A stretch of 64,000 nucleotides of DNA, taken from contig NZ_JAAVUY010000012.1 of NCBI RefSeq assembly GCF_018449695.1, positions 1-64,000 on the forward strand, written 5' to 3'. The stretch is from Bradyrhizobium sp. dw_411. Lineage in GTDB: Bacteria; Pseudomonadota; Alphaproteobacteria; Rhizobiales; Xanthobacteraceae. The stretch's first letter is position 1. The number at the start of each line of letters is the position of its first letter. The notes beneath the pieces are model-generated. The model was not told the DNA's origin. It did not search any database and was given only the letters and a program-made list of their open reading frames with translations. Below, piece after piece: positions 1-8,486 of this stretch. A program made the position numbers and the translations under genes.

Positions 1-129
1 AACGGCGCATGGCGCGCGCCCGTTTGCATCGGTTGATTGGGCCGACAGCGCCCTGCATAATGCGTTGAATCAATGAGACTCGACGGGATCGCGGCTATGT
101 TTCGCGTCCGCATGGGTGGAAACCGGCCG

Positions 130-1374
130 ATGATCGACGTGACTGCTGCTGACGAGATTTCCGGTGACGCCAGGGCGCGGTCCAATGTCGTTCGTCTTGC
201 CGCCGCGCAGGCGCTGACCGGCGCGAATTCGGCGGTTATTTTTGCAACCGGTTCGATTGTTGGCGCTTCATTGGCGCCAAGCATTTCGCTCGCGACTGTA
301 CCAATCTCGATGTATGTGGCCGGGCTCGCCGCCGGCACGCTGCCGACCGGCGCGATCTCGCGTGCCTATGGCCGCCGCGTCGCCTTCATCATCGGTACCG
401 GTTGCGGCATGTTGACAGGCTTGCTCGGAGCGTTCGCGATCCTTCACGCGTCGTTCCCGCTGTTTTGCTGCGCGACGTTCCTTGGCGGTCTCTATGGCTC
501 GGTGTCGCAATCCTATCGCTTTGCCGCGGCCGATGGCGCCAGCGCGGCATTCCGGCCGAAGGCCGTGTCATGGGTGATGGCCGGCGGCGTGTTCGCGGGT
601 GTGCTCGGCCCGCAACTCGTGCAATGGACGATGGATGTCTGGCAGCCTTATTTGTTCGCCTTCAGTTTTGTGGTGCAGGCGATCGCCGCACTGATCGCGA
701 TGGCCGTTCTTATGGGCGTCGATGCGCCGAAGCCGGCGCCGGCGGATCTGCATGGCGGCCGTCCGCTGCTGGAGATCGCGCGGCAGCCGCGGTTCATCGC
801 GGCGGCACTGTGCGGCGTCATTGCCTATCCGATGATGAATCTGGTCATGACGTCGGCGCCGCTGGCGATGAAGATGTGCGGCCTCAGTCTCAGCGATTCG
901 AATTTCGGCATCCAGTGGCACATTGTGGCGATGTACGGCCCGAGCTTCTTCACGGGGGCCTTCATCACCCGCTTCGGCGCGCCGCGTATTGTCGCGTTCG
1001 GTCTCGCGCTGGAAGCCGCTGCCGCGACCATCGGCCTTTCCGGTATTACGGCAATGCATTTCTGGGCGACGCTGATCGTGCTCGGTGTCGGCTGGAATTT
1101 TGCTTTCGTCGGCGCATCGGCGCTGGTGCTGGAAACACACCGGCCGCAGGAGCGCAACAAGGTTCAGGCCTTCAATGATTTCCTGGTGTTCGGCATGATG
1201 GCGGTGGGATCATTCTCGTCCGGGCAATTGTTGGCGAATTATGGCTGGTCGACAGTCAACATGGTGGTGTTCCCGCCGATCCTGCTCGGACTCACAGTGC
1301 TCGCCGCAGTGTCGTTGAAGAAGCGGCGCGCGGCTCACTTGAATCCGGCTGAGGTCGATGGCTTGATTCCGTAA
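130..1374 (+). CDS. MFS transporter (unknown substrate)
   Basis: About 414 residues with roughly twelve hydrophobic segments and a loop carrying RAYGRR after the second or third helix, a form of the MFS loop 2-3 signature. The central loop near residues 205-220 (DAPKPAPAD) separates two six-helix halves, as in the family. It would sit in the inner membrane and move a small solute or drug by proton coupling. Start: the ATG at 130 has a purine-rich GGTGGAA stretch upstream. An in-frame ATG at 73 would add 19 residues but has no Shine-Dalgarno. It is followed closely by a second, unrelated MFS gene on the same strand, so the two may be co-transcribed. Family is clear; substrate cannot be read from the sequence. 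Confidence 0.85.
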   Translation: MIDVTAADEISGDARARSNVVRLAAAQALTGANSAVIFATGSIVGASLAPSISLATVPISMYVAGLAAGTLPTGAISRAYGRRVAFIIGTGCGMLTGLLGAFAILHASFPLFCCATFLGGLYGSVSQSYRFAAADGASAAFRPKAVSWVMAGGVFAGVLGPQLVQWTMDVWQPYLFAFSFVVQAIAALIAMAVLMGVDAPKPAPADLHGGRPLLEIARQPRFIAAALCGVIAYPMMNLVMTSAPLAMKMCGLSLSDSNFGIQWHIVAMYGPSFFTGAFITRFGAPRIVAFGLALEAAAATIGLSGITAMHFWATLIVLGVGWNFAFVGASALVLETHRPQERNKVQAFNDFLVFGMMAVGSFSSGQLLANYGWSTVNMVVFPPILLGLTVLAAVSLKKRRAAHLNPAEVDGLIP

Positions 1375-1453
1375 TAAGACACTTCGGCAAAGATCGAAGC
1401 GTTACGGGTCGGAAGCTGCTAGCGTGCGGCTTCAATCCAGGACACGAACGCGC

Positions 1454-2677
1454 ATGGACGCCTCCGGCCATACGGAGATATCCGAAACGTCCGTCCGTTA
1501 CGACGGGTGGCGCATCGTTGCGGTCTGTTTCCTGATGGCGATCTTCGGCTGGTGCTTCGGCTTTTACGGCCAAAGCGTCTATGTTGCCGAGTTGCATCGC
1601 CTGCACGGCTGGCCGGCGTCGCTGATTTCGTCGGGCACGACCTTCTTTTATTTGCTCGGCGCGTTGCTCGTGGTGTTCGTCAGCGAAGCGATGCGGATGT
1701 TCGGTCCGCGCAACTGCCTGCTGGCGGGCGTTGTTGCGATGGCCGCTGCGGTGGTCCTGCTCGGCCAGGTCACCGAGCCCTGGCAGCTTTACGCTGTCGA
1801 TGCCGTGCTTGCTTTCGGCTGGGCGGGTACCAGCCTCGGCGTGATCACCAACACGCTTGGCCTGTGGTTCGACAAGAAGCGCGGCATGGCGATCAGTCTG
1901 GCGCTGAACGGCGCGAGTTTCGGCGGCATTCTCGGCGTGCCGCTATTGGTCGCCGCGATCGGGCGTTTCGGGTTTTCCGCCGCGATGATATCGGCGGCGC
2001 TTGTGATGCTCGGCGTGATCATTCCCGTCATCCTGATTTTTGTCGGGTCACCGCCCGGCCGTGTCGCGACGCAATTGGCGCACGCGGAAGCTCTGCCGGC
2101 GTCGCGGATACGCGTTTTGGCGTTGCGCGATCGCGCGTTTCTGACCGTGTCGATTGCGTTCGCGTTGGTGCTGTTCGCGCAGGTCGGCTTCATCGTCCAT
2201 CTGATATCGTTTCTCGATCCGGTGATCGGGCGGGAACACGCCGCGATTGCGGTCGCGCTGTTGACGGCGATGGCGGTGGTCGGGCGCGTATTGTTCTCAA
2301 CCGTGATCGACCGGCTCGATCAGCGGCTGGCTTCTGCCATCTCGTTCGCCAGTCAGGCCGTGGCGTTGGCGATCATCATCAATTCACGTGAAGAGTGGTT
2401 GCTGATCGGGGCGTGCGCGCTATTCGGGTTTTCGGTCGGCAATCTGATCACGCTGCCGTCTTTGATCGTGCAGCGTGAGTTTGATCCCCGCTCGTTCGGG
2501 GTGCTGGTGAGCCTGATCACGGCGATCAACCAGGTCACCTATGCGTTCGGTCCCGGCGTGGTCGGCCTGCTGCATGATGCGTCTGGAAGCTATAGTCTGC
2601 CGTTTTACGGCTGCATCGGCCTTGAGTTGATTGCGGCGGCTTTGGTCATGGTGCGGGGGAAGGGCGGGCGGATATGA
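1454..2677 (+). CDS. MFS transporter, monocarboxylate/oxalate-type (substrate unknown)
   Basis: About 407 residues, mostly hydrophobic, with twelve predicted membrane segments. The N-terminal half contains GVITNTLGLWFDKKRGMA, resembling the WF.kRG.A element seen after helix 4 in OFA/MCT-type MFS carriers that import organic acids. The ATG at 1454 is chosen because it places a short polar N-terminus (MDASGHTE) before the first helix; an in-frame GTG at 1424 would add ten basic residues and has no clear ribosome site. It lies 79 bp after another MFS gene and ends directly before a palindromic repeat. Likely organic-acid uptake; substrate unproven. Confidence 0.83.
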   Translation: MDASGHTEISETSVRYDGWRIVAVCFLMAIFGWCFGFYGQSVYVAELHRLHGWPASLISSGTTFFYLLGALLVVFVSEAMRMFGPRNCLLAGVVAMAAAVVLLGQVTEPWQLYAVDAVLAFGWAGTSLGVITNTLGLWFDKKRGMAISLALNGASFGGILGVPLLVAAIGRFGFSAAMISAALVMLGVIIPVILIFVGSPPGRVATQLAHAEALPASRIRVLALRDRAFLTVSIAFALVLFAQVGFIVHLISFLDPVIGREHAAIAVALLTAMAVVGRVLFSTVIDRLDQRLASAISFASQAVALAIIINSREEWLLIGACALFGFSVGNLITLPSLIVQREFDPRSFGVLVSLITAINQVTYAFGPGVVGLLHDASGSYSLPFYGCIGLELIAAALVMVRGKGGRI

Positions 2678-2680
2678 AAT

Positions 2681-2793
2681 CGTCATTGCGAGGAGCCGCG
2701 CGACGAAGCGATCCAGCTTTCTGCCGAGGTGGATTGCTTCGCGGAGCCTGTCATCGGGCGCGCGGTCGCGCGACCCGTTGGCCCGCAATGACG
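2681..2793. repeat. Palindromic intergenic repeat, family A copy 1
   Basis: The element begins CGTCATTGCG and ends with the exact reverse complement CGCAATGACG, with internal complementary arms (GAGGAGC... and GCGGAGCC...). The same ends recur at 27985 and 47713. It fills the space between the MFS gene and the convergent VOC gene, so it could also act as a bidirectional transcript end. Confidence 0.85.
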
Positions 2794-2800
2794 AATTGAG

Positions 2801-3298
2801 TTAAGCCACCCGTTGCCGCAACAGATCATCGATATCGAGCCGGCGCGTGAACATCCCGAGCGATCCGTCCGGCTGGCGCGGCCATTGCGCTTCCGGCCGA
2901 TCCCAATAGAGCTCGACGCCGTTCTCGTCGGGGTCGCGCAGATAAAGCGCTTCGCTGACGCCGTGATCGCTGGCGCCATCGAGCTTGATTCCGGCGCTCA
3001 TCACGCGATGCAACGCATCGGCCAGCGCAGGCCGCGTCGGGTAGAGAATCGCGGTGTGAAACAGCCCCGTGGTTCCCGGCGGCGGGGGATGGCCGCCTTT
3101 GCTTTCCCAGGTATTCAAGCCGATATGGTGGTGATAGCCGCCGGCGGAAATGAATGCCGCGCCGGAGTTCAGGCGTTGCATCACCTCGAAGCCCAGCACA
3201 CCGCAGTAAAATCCGAGCGCGCGATCGAGATCGGCGACCTTGAGATGCACATGCCCGATCCGCGTTCCCGCGATGATGGGTGTCGGATTGTCGGGCAT
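2801..3298 (-). CDS. VOC family protein (glyoxalase / extradiol-dioxygenase fold)
   Basis: 165 residues with two babbab modules: HVHLKVADLDRALGFY near residues 16-31 and HTAILYPTRPALADAL near 81-96, ending in the family signature RDPDENGVELYWDRP near 121-135. Candidate metal ligands are His16 or His18, His81 and Glu129, as in CatE-like vicinal-oxygen-chelate enzymes. The ATG at 3298 has a GGAGA ribosome site. It lies 53 bp downstream of a CMD-like gene on the same strand, and that pair diverges from the acyl-CoA dehydrogenase genes. The context suggests aromatic or organic-acid catabolism; the actual reaction (dioxygenase, isomerase or lyase) cannot be decided. Confidence 0.85.
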   Translation of the reverse strand: MPDNPTPIIAGTRIGHVHLKVADLDRALGFYCGVLGFEVMQRLNSGAAFISAGGYHHHIGLNTWESKGGHPPPPGTTGLFHTAILYPTRPALADALHRVMSAGIKLDGASDHGVSEALYLRDPDENGVELYWDRPEAQWPRQPDGSLGMFTRRLDIDDLLRQRVA

Positions 3299-3351
3299 GT
3301 TGTCTCCGTTTGCTTCGGGGGGCTTTTTCCGATCTATGCAACGATCATCCG

Positions 3352-3897
3352 TTACGCAAGATCTGAAACCTCTCCCTCCGGCAGGCCGAACTCGAACGTG
3401 TTGAGCGTCATCGAAACCATGGTGTAGTAGCCGCACAGCCCGATGACTTCGGTCAGGCCGCGCAGGGTCAGCACTTTCACGGCTTCGTCGTAGAGGCCCT
3501 GGCTGAGGCCGTGACCTTCGTGCAGCGATCTTGCGACATCATAGATCATCTGTCCCTGGGGGTCGTCGAACCGCGGTGTGCGGCGATTCTTGATGTCTTC
3601 GATGATGGCGGGATCCATGCCGCCCTTGAGCGCGAGACGCTTGTGGGCGAACCATTCGTAATGCGAGGTCCAGTGCCGCGCGGTGACGAGGATTGCGATC
3701 TCCGACAGTTTTGCCGGAAAGATCGTATCGAATCGCAGCACACCGCCGAGACGCGTGGCGTGCCGTGCCATCTCCGGGCTATTGAGCCAGGCCATCATCG
3801 GCGCTGGCGGCGCACCGCGCTTGCCCGCGATCGATTCGTCGTAGGTTTCTTTCTGCTCCGCGTTCATTTCGCCAGGCGAAAGCAACTTTAGCCGCAT
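3352..3897 (-). CDS. Carboxymuconolactone decarboxylase-like (AhpD fold) protein
   Basis: 181 residues. The core LSEIAILVTARHWTSHYEW (residues 65-82) and the His85 region match the CMD/AhpD helical fold. The redox CxxC of true AhpD is absent, so a peroxidase-reductase role is unlikely and a hydrolase or decarboxylase-like role is possible. The ATG at 3897 is preceded by GAGGAAA; an upstream in-frame extension lacks any ribosome site. It is the first gene of a short leftward unit with the VOC gene, and shares a 158 bp divergent intergenic region with the acyl-CoA dehydrogenase genes, suggesting joint regulation. Confidence 0.83.
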   Translation of the reverse strand: MRLKLLSPGEMNAEQKETYDESIAGKRGAPPAPMMAWLNSPEMARHATRLGGVLRFDTIFPAKLSEIAILVTARHWTSHYEWFAHKRLALKGGMDPAIIEDIKNRRTPRFDDPQGQMIYDVARSLHEGHGLSQGLYDEAVKVLTLRGLTEVIGLCGYYTMVSMTLNTFEFGLPEGEVSDLA

Positions 3898-4055
3898 CCG
3901 GGTTTCCTCTTGTTTTTCAATCGCTGCGGCTTTGCGCATACACCCGATCGGAGGCCAAGGCCACATCCGTGGTCGCATGGGTGCGCCAGAGATATATTGA
4001 ATTCCGCCATGCCGGGGCTAAGGTCGATCCAACAATAGAAGATGGAAACGCCACA

Positions 4056-5240
4056 ATGTCCGATCTGGAAAATTTTCGCCGTGAAACGCGTGCGTGGCTG
4101 GAGGCCAATTGCCCGCCGGAGATGCGTCGCCCGATGACCTCGGAGGAGGATACGTTCTGGGGCGGCCGCAATACCAAATTTTCCTCGCAGCCGCAGCGCG
4201 TCTGGTTCGAGCGGATGCGCGACAAGGGCTGGACCGTACCGCATTGGCCAAAGGAATATGGCGGCGGTGGTCTCGATCCCGAGCAGACCAAGATTGTGCG
4301 CCAGGAAATGGCTGCCATTGGCGCGCGCCAGCCGCTGACGTCGTTCGGCATTTCCATGCTCGGACCCGCGCTATTGAAATACGGCACCGATGCGCAGAAG
4401 GAAGAACATCTGCCCAAGATCGCGGCTGGCCTGATCCGCTGGTGCCAGGGCTATTCCGAACCGAACGCGGGATCGGATCTGGCATCGTTGCAGACTCGCG
4501 CGGAAAGCGATGGCGATGATTTCATCATCAACGGCCAGAAGATCTGGACATCGTATGCCAATTTCGCCGACTGGATTTTCTGTCTGGTGCGCACCGACAG
4601 CAACGCTAAAAAGCATGATGGCATCAGCTTCATTCTGTTCGACATGGCGTCGAAGGGCGTCTCGACCAAGCCCATTCTGTTGATTTCGGGTCGTTCGCCA
4701 TTTTGCGAAACCTTCTTCGACAGCGTCCGGGTGCCGAAGGCCAATGTGATCGGCGCGGTCAATCGCGGCTGGGACGTCGCCAAATATCTGCTGCAGCACG
4801 AGCGCGCGATGATCTCGGGCATGGGCGAGCGCGGCGTCGGCCGGCCATTGGGCCAAGTCGCGGCGGATTCGGTCGGGACCGATGAGCAGGGCCGTCTGGA
4901 AGTTCCGATGCTGCGTGGACAAATCGCGACCTTCGAGATCGACGAAGCGGCGCTGGCCTGCGCCGCCGAGCGCGCGGTTGACCTGGCCAAAGCCGGTCAG
5001 GCGCATCCGGCGTTTTCCTCGGCCATGAAATATTACGGCACCGAGTTGAACAAGCGCCGCTACGAACTCCTGATGTCCGCCGGAGGCGCCGACGCGCTGG
5101 AATGGGAAAGCGAGCGCTCAAAGGAAGGCGCCCGGCCGCGCGCCTGGCTGCGCACCAAGGCCAATTCGATCGAGGGCGGCACGTCGGAGGTGATGCTCGG
5201 CATCGTAGCCAAACGAATTCTCGATCTGCCGGGGGCTTAG
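4056..5240 (+). CDS. Acyl-CoA dehydrogenase, subunit with catalytic Glu
   Basis: 394 residues with the FAD-dependent acyl-CoA dehydrogenase layout: N-terminal helical domain, beta domain with CQGYSEPNAGSDLASLQT and INGQKIWTSYA, and C-terminal helices. Near residue 373 the motif SIEGGTSEV carries the Glu that acts as catalytic base in the family. The ATG at 4056 is preferred because the preceding in-frame stretch (from about 3969) is atypical and there is a GGAAA element upstream of 4056. Its partner at 5376-6515 lacks the matching Glu, so the two probably form an alpha2beta2 enzyme acting on a bulky acyl-CoA, as described for steroid-side-chain dehydrogenases. The substrate is inferred only in general terms. 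Confidence 0.9.
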   Translation: MSDLENFRRETRAWLEANCPPEMRRPMTSEEDTFWGGRNTKFSSQPQRVWFERMRDKGWTVPHWPKEYGGGGLDPEQTKIVRQEMAAIGARQPLTSFGISMLGPALLKYGTDAQKEEHLPKIAAGLIRWCQGYSEPNAGSDLASLQTRAESDGDDFIINGQKIWTSYANFADWIFCLVRTDSNAKKHDGISFILFDMASKGVSTKPILLISGRSPFCETFFDSVRVPKANVIGAVNRGWDVAKYLLQHERAMISGMGERGVGRPLGQVAADSVGTDEQGRLEVPMLRGQIATFEIDEAALACAAERAVDLAKAGQAHPAFSSAMKYYGTELNKRRYELLMSAGGADALEWESERSKEGARPRAWLRTKANSIEGGTSEVMLGIVAKRILDLPGA

Positions 5241-5247
5241 GGCCCAC

Positions 5248-5344
5248 CGTCGTTCCGGGGCGATGCGCAGCATCGAACCCGGAATCTCGTGGTTACGACC
5301 TCTGGATTCCGGGTCTGGTCCTTCGGACCATCCCGGAATGACGG
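5248..5344. repeat. Palindromic intergenic repeat, family B copy 1
   Basis: Starts with CCGTCGTTCCGGGGCGATG and ends CATCCCGGAATGACGG, so the two ends are nearly inverted. It contains TTCGGACC/GGTCC arms. The same unit occurs in opposite orientation at 6525-6628, so the second acyl-CoA dehydrogenase gene is bracketed by inverted copies. Confidence 0.85.
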
Positions 5345-5375
5345 TGTGAAAACAACTCTTACTAGGAATTCTCAA

Positions 5376-6515
5376 ATGGCACTCGTCCTCACCGAAGAAC
5401 AGTCGATGCTGCGCGATAGTGCACGCGGGCTCATCAGCGACAAGGCGCCGGTGTCGCATCTGCGGCAGTTGCGCGACAGCAAGGACGCGACCGGGTTCTC
5501 CCGTGACCTCTGGAAGACATTTGCCGAGATGGGTTTTGCGGGCCTGCTGGTGCCGGAAGATTTCGGCGGTAGCGGCCTGGGCTGCGTCGAGGCCGGGGTG
5601 GTGATGGAAGAAATCGGCCGTACGCTGATGCCATCGCCGTTTCTGGCTACCGCCGTGCTCGCGACCTCTGCACTGTCGCGGGGCGGCAGTGCCGCGCAAA
5701 AATCCGAGCACCTGCCGAAAATCGCCGATGGCTCGCTGCTCGCTGCGCTCGCCATTGACGAGGGCGCGAAACATCGCCCGCTGCACACGGCGATGCGGGC
5801 GGTGCGTTCCGGCAATGGTTTCAGGCTTCAAGGCGACAAGGCCTTTGTGGTCGACGGCCACACCGCCGGCCTCCTGATCGTAGCCGCGCGCACGGCGGGC
5901 GCTCCCGGCGAGTGCGACGGGCTGACATTATTTTTGGTCGATCCCAAAACCAGGGGCATCGAAACCGAGCGCACCGCGATGGTCGATTCCCACAATGCCG
6001 CGCGGATCAAATTCGACAATGTCGAGGTCAATGCTGACGGCGTGCTCGGCGAGGTCGATCAAGGCGGCGCGTTGCTGGAAGGCGTGCTCAATATCGGCCG
6101 CGGCGCGGTGGCGTCTGAAATGGTCGGTGTGAGTGAAGAAGTGTTCGGCCGCACCCTCGGCTACCTCAAGGAGCGCAAGCAGTTCGGCAAGTTGATCGGC
6201 GAATTCCAGGCGCTGCAGCATCGCGCCGCGCAGCTTTATATCGAGATCGAGATTACCCGCGCGGCAGTTCTGAAAGCGTTGCAGGCGCTCGACGGCAATG
6301 TCGAGAATGCCGGTGCGGCCGTTGCCGTCGCCAAGGCGCGCGCCGGCTCAACCGCGACCCTGGCGGTTCAGGAAGGCGTGCAGATGCATGGCGGCATGGG
6401 CATGACCGACCAGTTCGACATCGGCTTCTTCATGAAGCGCGCGCGGGTCTGCCAGGAATTGTTCGGAGATACGAATTTCCATGCCGATCAATTGGCGCGA
6501 ATGAAGAATTATTGA
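5376..6515 (+). CDS. Acyl-CoA dehydrogenase, partner subunit lacking the catalytic Glu
   Basis: 379 residues, acyl-CoA dehydrogenase fold: DLWKTFAEMGFAGLLVPEDFGG near residues 44-65, ERKQFGKLIGEFQALQH in the C-terminal half and QMHGGMGMTDQFDIGF before the end. At the place where active subunits have Y-E-G-T, this protein has F-G-D-T (about residues 363-366), so the usual base is missing. ATG at 5376 with AGGA upstream. It follows the Glu-containing subunit by 135 bp, the gap filled by a palindromic repeat. Such Glu-less subunits are known in heterotetrameric acyl-CoA dehydrogenases where they contribute to FAD binding and stability. The assignment as partner is an inference from motif and adjacency. 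Confidence 0.88.
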   Translation: MALVLTEEQSMLRDSARGLISDKAPVSHLRQLRDSKDATGFSRDLWKTFAEMGFAGLLVPEDFGGSGLGCVEAGVVMEEIGRTLMPSPFLATAVLATSALSRGGSAAQKSEHLPKIADGSLLAALAIDEGAKHRPLHTAMRAVRSGNGFRLQGDKAFVVDGHTAGLLIVAARTAGAPGECDGLTLFLVDPKTRGIETERTAMVDSHNAARIKFDNVEVNADGVLGEVDQGGALLEGVLNIGRGAVASEMVGVSEEVFGRTLGYLKERKQFGKLIGEFQALQHRAAQLYIEIEITRAAVLKALQALDGNVENAGAAVAVAKARAGSTATLAVQEGVQMHGGMGMTDQFDIGFFMKRARVCQELFGDTNFHADQLARMKNY

Positions 6516-6524
6516 AATCCCAGG

Positions 6525-6628
6525 ATGTCATTCCGGGATGGTCCGAAGGACCAGACCTCAGATGCGCAATTGCGCATCGGGGAATCTCGAGATTCCGGGT
6601 TCGATGCTACGCATCGCCCCGAAATGAC
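6525..6628. repeat. Palindromic intergenic repeat, family B copy 2
   Basis: Reverse-oriented copy of the repeat at 5248-5344: begins ATGTCATTCCGGGATGGTCC and ends CGCCCCGAAATGAC. It has an inner perfect palindrome GATGCGCAATTGCGCATC. It lies between two convergent genes and may serve as a transcription end. Confidence 0.85.
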
Positions 6629-6637
6629 TGGTTTGAG

Positions 6638-7675
6638 CTACCTGATCGGCGGCGCGTACTGAATACCGCCGGCGTTCCAGAGCTGGTTGAGGCCGCGGGG
6701 GATACCGAGCTTCGATCCAGAGCCGACATTGCGCTCATAGACTTCGCCGTAATTGCCGACGCGGCGGATGATGCGAACCGCCCAGTCCCTGGTCAGTCCG
6801 AGTTCTTCGCCGTAATTGCCCTCGGTTCCGACCAGCCGCATCACGTCGGGCTTCTTGGACTTCAGCGCCTCGTCGATGTTTTTGGAGGTGATGCCGAGTT
6901 CTTCGGCATTGATCATCGCATACAAGGTCCATTTCACGATCAGCATCCAGTCATCGTCGCGCTCGCGCACCACGGGCGCCAGCGGCTCCTTTGAAATGAC
7001 GTCGGGGAGGATGACATGATCGCCCGGCTTGCCGAGGTTCAGGCGCAGCGCATAAAGCTGGGAGACGTCGGCGGTGAGGGTGTCGCACTGCCCGGTGTCA
7101 TAGGCCTTGATGACTTCTTCCAGTTTGGCGAACTTCATCTCCTGGTATTTGATGTTGTTGGCGCGGAAATAGTCGGCAAGGTTGAGCTGGGTGGTGGTTT
7201 CCGCCTGCACGCAGACCTTGCTGCCGTTGAGATCGAGCGCCGAATCGATATTGCGCGACCGTGGGGTCATGAAGCCTTCGCCGTCATAATAAGCGACGGC
7301 CGGAAAATAGAGGTCGTAAGACGTCTCGCGCGACATGCTCCAGGTCGAGTTGCGGGAGAGAATATCGACCTTGCGATTCTGCAACTCCTTGAAACGCTCA
7401 TTGGCGTCGAGCGGGATGAACTTCGCCTTGGTCGGATCGTCAAAGATCGCCGCGGCCACCGCGCGGCAGAAATCCACATCGAAGCCGGTCCAGTTGCCCT
7501 TGTCGTCGGGGATCGAGAAACCGGGCAGGCCGGTGTTGACACCGCACAAGACCTCGCCGCGACGGATCGTCCGTTTGAGGGTCTTTGTGTCGTAGCGTTC
7601 ATAGGTGATGGCCACGACCGCGACCGCGACTGCGACCGCCAGCCCAATCAGGAGGCCGCCTCGAAATGTGCGCAT
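6638..7675 (-). CDS. Amino-acid ABC transporter periplasmic binding protein (AapJ-like)
   Basis: 345 residues. An N-terminal hydrophobic segment (residues 8-23) exports or anchors the protein. The mature part has the solute-binding family 3 layout: RGEVLCGVNTGLPGFS, then GFDVDFCRAVAAAIF, and RDWAVRIIRRVGNYGEVYER near the C-terminus, typical of general L-amino-acid binding proteins such as AapJ. ATG at 7675 has GAGAGA upstream. There are no permease or ATPase genes beside it; its neighbours are an L,D-transpeptidase and, convergently, an acyl-CoA dehydrogenase. It is therefore an orphan binding protein that must use a transporter elsewhere or have a sensory role. Confidence 0.88.
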   Translation of the reverse strand: MRTFRGGLLIGLAVAVAVAVVAITYERYDTKTLKRTIRRGEVLCGVNTGLPGFSIPDDKGNWTGFDVDFCRAVAAAIFDDPTKAKFIPLDANERFKELQNRKVDILSRNSTWSMSRETSYDLYFPAVAYYDGEGFMTPRSRNIDSALDLNGSKVCVQAETTTQLNLADYFRANNIKYQEMKFAKLEEVIKAYDTGQCDTLTADVSQLYALRLNLGKPGDHVILPDVISKEPLAPVVRERDDDWMLIVKWTLYAMINAEELGITSKNIDEALKSKKPDVMRLVGTEGNYGEELGLTRDWAVRIIRRVGNYGEVYERNVGSGSKLGIPRGLNQLWNAGGIQYAPPIR

Positions 7676-7733
7676 GATCTGTCTCTCGTAATGTCTGGAA
7701 AGAATTATCGGCCGCGGAACGCAGCCGTCGCAA

Positions 7734-8327
7734 TTACAATTCCGGCTTCTGCCGCACGATAACCTTGGTGCCGACAGGCACGCGCTCGTAGAGGTCCGCG
7801 ACATCGGCGTTGACCAGCCGGAAACAGCCGGAAGAAACCGCAGTGCCGATCGTATCCGGCCGGTTGGTGCCGTGGATGCGATAGACGGTGGTGCCGAGAT
7901 ACATCGCACGCGCGCCGAGCGGGTTACCCGGTCCGCCGGCCATGAAGCGCGGCAGGTAGGGCTGGCGCACGATCATTTCCGGCGGCGGTGTCCAATCCGG
8001 CCATTCCGCCTTGCGCGAAATGTTCAGCAGCCCCTGCCACTGGAATCCATCGCGGCCGACGCCGATGCCATAGCGAATGGCGCGGCCGTTGCCCTGGATC
8101 AGATAAAGATGACGTTCCGCGGTAGAGATGATGATGGTGCCCGGCGGCTCGGTCGAGCGGTAGTAGACCATCTGCTTGCGGTATTCCGGTTCGAGCTCCA
8201 CGGAATCATCCGCCAGCAATCCAGGCTGGTCGCCGACGTCAGGCTGCTGCGCGTAGCTTTGCGAGATCGAAAGCGTAAGGCCAACAGCAGCAGTCACCAT
8301 CCAGATCAGGTGCCGGAATTTCGTCAT
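7734..8327 (-). CDS. L,D-transpeptidase (YkuD domain), periplasmic
   Basis: 197 residues with a signal peptide (about 1-26, ending SYAQQ). The YkuD domain starts near GTIIISTAERHLYLIQGNG and contains the catalytic block: His152 in IHGTN and Cys168 in SSGCFRL. The usual family motif is SHGC(I/V)R; here the His before Gly is Ser. These enzymes make 3-3 cross-links in peptidoglycan or attach proteins to it. ATG at 8327 with GAGGAGCG at ideal spacing decides the start. Stands alone between an orphan binding protein and the bd oxidase operon. Confidence 0.9.
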   Translation of the reverse strand: MTKFRHLIWMVTAAVGLTLSISQSYAQQPDVGDQPGLLADDSVELEPEYRKQMVYYRSTEPPGTIIISTAERHLYLIQGNGRAIRYGIGVGRDGFQWQGLLNISRKAEWPDWTPPPEMIVRQPYLPRFMAGGPGNPLGARAMYLGTTVYRIHGTNRPDTIGTAVSSGCFRLVNADVADLYERVPVGTKVIVRQKPEL

Positions 8328-8437
8328 CGACGCGCTCCTCATTGGCCGCTTCCGTATCATGGTTTGCCAAATCACCGCACCATCAAATCTCAGGGACGGC
8401 GCGAAGGCAAGCAATCCGGATATCCTGCTGGAATATT

Positions 8438-8486
8438 TGAGATTTTTGTCAGGGATCGAGCACACAAAACTGTCTCAAAAATCTCA
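8438..8486. repeat. Inverted repeat at the end of the cyd operon
   Basis: Perfect 11-base arms, TGAGATTTTTG at 8438-8448 and CAAAAATCTCA at 8476-8486, with a 27-base spacer. The right arm overlaps the stop codon of the DUF2474 gene. It may be a transcript-end hairpin or a protein site. Confidence 0.7.

Noticed and set aside
1..72. Possible C-terminal end of an upstream gene overlapping the ATG at 73 (TGA at 74-76).
   Set aside because: All three rightward frames are open for a short distance, so no frame can be preferred from 72 bases.
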